Positions 60,749-64,000 of a stretch of 64,000 bases of DNA are shown here, piece after piece. The DNA is taken from assembly GCA_013289875.1 (NCBI GenBank), contig JABCZC010000014.1:16544-80543 (forward strand), read 5' to 3'. This DNA comes from Acidobacteriota bacterium. Its GTDB lineage: Bacteria > Acidobacteriota > Terriglobia > Terriglobales > Acidobacteriaceae. The notes below the pieces were generated by a model. That model made no database searches. It saw only the letters and a list, made by a program, of their open reading frames with translations, and was not told the DNA's origin. Both the position numbers and the translations under genes were made by a program. How positions within the stretch are numbered: the first letter of the stretch is position 1; each line of letters starts with the position of its first letter.

Positions 60749-63700
60749 ATGATGTTATTCACGTCTGGCATAAGATATGTACTTTTGTCGTTGCTGCTGG
60801 GTGCACTGCTGGGTTCTTCGGTTGAAGCGCAGACTGTATTCGGAAGCCTGGCGGGAACCATAACCGACTCCACTGGTGCTGTGATTTCAGGCGCCCAGGT
60901 GCAGGCTGTTGACGAGGGTTCTGGAAAAACGGTGCAGGAGACCTCCAGCTCAGCAGGTACCTTCCGCTTTCCAGAGCTCTCAATCGGAAGATACGACATA
61001 ACTGTGAAAGCTTCAGGATTCCAGGTCAAGAAAATGACCGGTGTCCAGGTAAATCTACAGCTCACGACTGCGATCAACATTGCGCTTCAGGTAGGTTCCG
61101 CTGCCGAGAGCGTTACCGTTGAGGCGAATGCACCCCAGTTGCAGACGGATAGTTCAGAAATCTCCGGGACCGTTTCGGATCAGCAGTACCTGAAGCTGCC
61201 GCTTGCGCTCGGCGGGGTGGGAGCTTTCCGGTCGCCCGAGGCGTTCATCTTCCTGCTGCCTGGGAATACAGGCCCCGGCACCAGCAACAACAACGACAAC
61301 GGCGTCTTCTTCAGCAAGATCGCCGGAGGCCAAAACTACGGCGCGGAAGTGTTGATCGACGGCCTGAGCCAGCAACGCAGTGAGAACGGCTCCTCATTCG
61401 ACGAGGAGGCGCCATCCGTGGATGCGCTGCAGGAATTAACCGTAACTGATGCGTTGCCGCCTGCAGAGTACAACCGTACCACTGGCGGCATCGAGAATTT
61501 CGTCACCAAGAGCGGGACAAACGTCTTCCACGGGAGTGGGTACGACATCATTCGAAACACCGCTCTCGATGCCAATCTCTGGTTCAATGGCGGCAATGAG
61601 GCCATCTCATGTGTGGGGGCCAACGATACGCCGGCATGCCGTGCCGGCTTCTCCACGCCCGTGGACCGGAAGAACGACTACGGCGGCACCTTCAGCGGCC
61701 CCGTCATTATTCCGAAAGTCTACGACTTCCACCACAATGTGTTCTTCTTCTTTGCATGGGAACAATTGAAATACAGCCTTGGTGCGACGACCATCGCGAC
61801 AGTTCCCACCCCACAGGAGCTCGGAGGCGACTTCTCCAACCCCGCCATATTCAATCCCAGCCCAGCAACCGCTGTAGGAACTAACCCCTGCGACGGAACG
61901 ACCGTCTACAGAGGGCAGATCTTCGATCCGAGCACCACGAGGACCGTAGGTGGCGTCGAGTGCCGGACGGCCTTCCCGGGCAACAAAATCAACACGCCCT
62001 TTTCACCGGCGGCCTTGAAGATACTGGCCTACTACCCGCCGCCAACCAACGACAATGTGTTCAATAATTTCTCGTTTTCGAGCACCTCCCCGATCACCAA
62101 CACGGCCTACACCGTCCGTATCGACGCGCCCATCACTCAGAAGTTCAAGCTATGGAGCTCCTACAGTTCTCGCGACAATAACCGTGTCTCAGGCACGCCG
62201 CAGATCCTGCCGTATCCGATTGATCCGAATACCTGGAAACAGGACTTCGAGACCCACTTCTGGCGCATTGGCATAGACTATGCCATTACCCCCACCCTGT
62301 TGAACCATTTCATTTTTGGCTCGAACCGTTCTAACAGTATTAACTTCGCTTTCCCCGCGTTGGAACATGTGAACTGGTTTGCGACGCTGGGTATCGGAAA
62401 CGCTGTAAGCAACAACTTTCCGGTGGTCACCAACGGCTTCACGACCCAGGAGGGCATGCCAAATAACGGAGACAACATCGACAACGGTCTACGCCTGGTC
62501 GACAGCATTTCATGGCAGAAGGGGGCCCACAGTTTTACCTTCGGAACTGACATCCGCTACCAGCAGTATTCCCCCATCAACAACAACTCTCCAGCGATCG
62601 GCTTTGGCTCCGGCCAAACAGCCGCTTCTACAACCTTGGGCGCCACCGGAAATGGGCTGGCCAGCGAGCTTCTAGGGTTGGTCACCACCGGCAGCCAGAA
62701 CGTCTACTCGCACCAGTCACGGTGGATTTCCTGGTATTACTCCGGCTTTGTGCAGGACGACTGGAAAGTCGGGAGGAACTTGACGCTGAACCTCGGTTTG
62801 AACTACAGCGTCGACGTACCGCGCCGCGAGTCGATAAACTATACGTCAAATTTCAGCGCTACGGCCCTCGATCCCGAATACGGAGTTCCCGGGGCGCTGG
62901 TCTTTGGAACGGAGTGCACGAGCTGCAACACGCGGTGGGCAAACACCTACTACAAAGACATCGCTCCGCGTATCGGCTTTGCGTATTCGCCACCGTGGCT
63001 GAACGGGAACACTGTGCTGCGAGGCGGCGGGGGTATTCTCTACGGCCCGCTTCAATACGACGACTTCGGCGGCTCAATGAACGCCGGATATAAATCCAGC
63101 CCAAGCTTCAACTCCCCGAACGGTTTTGACCCCTCGTTCGAAATCGACGCGGGATATCCGGCCTTCCCCGCTCCTCCCAATCTTGACCCAGGCCAGTTCA
63201 ACGGTGGCCCGCTTTCTGGGTCCTATATTGAGAAAATCGCAGGCCGTCCCGCGGCAGTTTACGATTGGGATCTGCAGGTGCAGCAGCAGGTCGCGAAAGA
63301 CCTCATCCTGACCATCGGCTACATCGGTAGCGCGGCGCAGAACCTTCAGGCCAACAACCAGAACATCAACAACATCCCCTACCAGGATCTTGCCCTCGGC
63401 AACCTGCTCGGCACAAACACGCTTAACAACCCCTACGGAATCGCAACTCCATTCCCCGGTTTCTACAACCTCTGGGGCAATGGAGCACAGATTCAGCGGG
63501 CCCTTCGGCCTTTCCCGCAATACGACTATATCGATTCGGGTTGCTGCCTCCAGGCCACTGGCCATTCAAGCTACAATGCCCTGCTGGTCTCGCTCTCCAG
63601 GCAGTTCCGGAATGGCTTGAGCTTGCAGGTTTCTTATACATGGTCAAAAAACATAAACGACACCGACAGTGCGCTGCCAAACACCAACCCCGGCCAGCCG

Positions 63701-64000
63701 CAGGTGCAGAATCCCGATAATCTTCACGAGGAGAAAGCGATCAGCGTCCAGGACATACCAAACACGTTTGTGCTCAGCGGTGTGTACCAGCTGCCCCTCG
63801 GCCGCGGCCAGCAGTTCCTCAATCATGGTCCGGCAAGCTATGCGTTGGGAGGCTGGCAAATTGGAACGATTCTCCGCTACCAGGATGGGCAGCCGCTCGC
63901 TTTCTGCTGCACGCAGGGTATTCCGGGATGGCAAAATTCGACCCGCTACGACCTCGTCCCGGCCGTTCCGATAAAGAGCGCGGTGTACCGAAGGGGATGG
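60749..64000 (+). CDS. Oar-like TonB-dependent receptor with carboxypeptidase-regulatory domain, 3' end outside window
   Basis: 1084 codons are visible and the frame is open at the right edge. The start has GAGGA 4-8 bp upstream; ATG 60752 is also possible. A signal peptide ends near SSVEAQ. A CarboxypepD_reg-like beta-sandwich follows (GTITDSTGAVISGAQVQAVD, PELSIGRYDITVKASGF). Next are a plug-like region (VSDQQYLKLPL, VLIDGLSQQRS, TGGIENFVTKSGTNVFHGSG) and a long beta-barrel (SGFVQDDWKVGRNLTLNLGL, SYTWSKNIND). This is the Oar/TonB-dependent family expanded in Acidobacteria. Its place behind GH51 enzymes and a sugar-sensing two-component system suggests import of arabino-oligosaccharides. Confidence 0.9.
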   Translation, partial: MMLFTSGIRYVLLSLLLGALLGSSVEAQTVFGSLAGTITDSTGAVISGAQVQAVDEGSGKTVQETSSSAGTFRFPELSIGRYDITVKASGFQVKKMTGVQVNLQLTTAINIALQVGSAAESVTVEANAPQLQTDSSEISGTVSDQQYLKLPLALGGVGAFRSPEAFIFLLPGNTGPGTSNNNDNGVFFSKIAGGQNYGAEVLIDGLSQQRSENGSSFDEEAPSVDALQELTVTDALPPAEYNRTTGGIENFVTKSGTNVFHGSGYDIIRNTALDANLWFNGGNEAISCVGANDTPACRAGFSTPVDRKNDYGGTFSGPVIIPKVYDFHHNVFFFFAWEQLKYSLGATTIATVPTPQELGGDFSNPAIFNPSPATAVGTNPCDGTTVYRGQIFDPSTTRTVGGVECRTAFPGNKINTPFSPAALKILAYYPPPTNDNVFNNFSFSSTSPITNTAYTVRIDAPITQKFKLWSSYSSRDNNRVSGTPQILPYPIDPNTWKQDFETHFWRIGIDYAITPTLLNHFIFGSNRSNSINFAFPALEHVNWFATLGIGNAVSNNFPVVTNGFTTQEGMPNNGDNIDNGLRLVDSISWQKGAHSFTFGTDIRYQQYSPINNNSPAIGFGSGQTAASTTLGATGNGLASELLGLVTTGSQNVYSHQSRWISWYYSGFVQDDWKVGRNLTLNLGLNYSVDVPRRESINYTSNFSATALDPEYGVPGALVFGTECTSCNTRWANTYYKDIAPRIGFAYSPPWLNGNTVLRGGGGILYGPLQYDDFGGSMNAGYKSSPSFNSPNGFDPSFEIDAGYPAFPAPPNLDPGQFNGGPLSGSYIEKIAGRPAAVYDWDLQVQQQVAKDLILTIGYIGSAAQNLQANNQNINNIPYQDLALGNLLGTNTLNNPYGIATPFPGFYNLWGNGAQIQRALRPFPQYDYIDSGCCLQATGHSSYNALLVSLSRQFRNGLSLQVSYTWSKNINDTDSALPNTNPGQPQVQNPDNLHEEKAISVQDIPNTFVLSGVYQLPLGRGQQFLNHGPASYALGGWQIGTILRYQDGQPLAFCCTQGIPGWQNSTRYDLVPAVPIKSAVYRRGW

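Overview
The window looks like chromosomal DNA from a soil-type Acidobacteriota (probably class Terriglobia). This is inferred from gene content: a giant SBBP/NHL beta-propeller protein, several Ig-like surface proteins, an Oar-like carboxypeptidase-regulatory/TonB-dependent receptor, a fragment of an acidobacterial FtsX-type (MacB/ADOP) permease, and a membrane protein with the KExxIGxxVFGR N-terminal module common in this phylum. No rRNA, tRNA, CRISPR array, intact insertion sequence or phage gene was seen. The first and last genes run off the window.

Layout. (1) 1-5382, minus strand: a tight four-gene operon encoding a Ser/Thr kinase fused to a periplasmic FGE-sulfatase domain, two exported DUF4384 proteins and an exported caspase (C14)-PEGA-TPR protein. 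(2) 5579-13683, minus: a TPR relic, a small Ig-like membrane protein, a ~2000-residue SBBP/Ig/NHL protein and a lipoprotein. (3) 13.9-17 kb: two convergent pseudogene fragments, a methyltransferase and sparse DNA. (4) 17-41.9 kb: a dispersed Tad (type IVc) pilus locus. It holds a Big_2 lipoprotein, a protein with a tandemly duplicated membrane segment, TadG/TadE-like pseudopilins, a sigma-54 activator, prepilin peptidase, CpaE, CpaF, TadB, TadC, a 33-residue membrane peptide, DUF192, PilZ, a TonB-like protein, CpaB, the CpaC secretin, GT87 proteins, a PAP2 enzyme and two Flp pilins. (5) 42-48.1 kb: GT2 and GT-C-like glycosyltransferases and a methyltransferase, a glycan-assembly block directly behind the pilins. 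(6) 48.6-64 kb: an arabinose-polysaccharide utilisation region with two GH51 arabinofuranosidases, a TPR protein, a sugar-binding lipoprotein translationally coupled to a histidine kinase, a NarL-type regulator and a TonB-dependent receptor.

How it may work together. The least obvious signal is regulatory. Six matches to the sigma-54 -24/-12 element (TGG-N9-TTGC type, GG-N10-GC spacing) lie in four intergenic regions: before the Big_2 lipoprotein, the duplicated-segment protein, prepilin peptidase, the TonB-like gene, cpaB and flp1. Each region also holds a pair of TGTATAC-like sites. The pair is exactly 31 bp apart in three regions and about 30 bp in the fourth, and in two cases it sits between divergent sigma-54 promoters. 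The one sigma-54 activator in the window (23976-25370) lies in the same locus and has an altered GAFTGT loop. I propose one enhancer-controlled pilus/envelope regulon that includes genes not otherwise recognisable as pilus genes. The second system to note is the kinase-FGE/DUF4384/caspase operon, whose caspase is predicted to act outside the cytoplasm. The third is the SBP-kinase-regulator sensor built into the arabinan locus.
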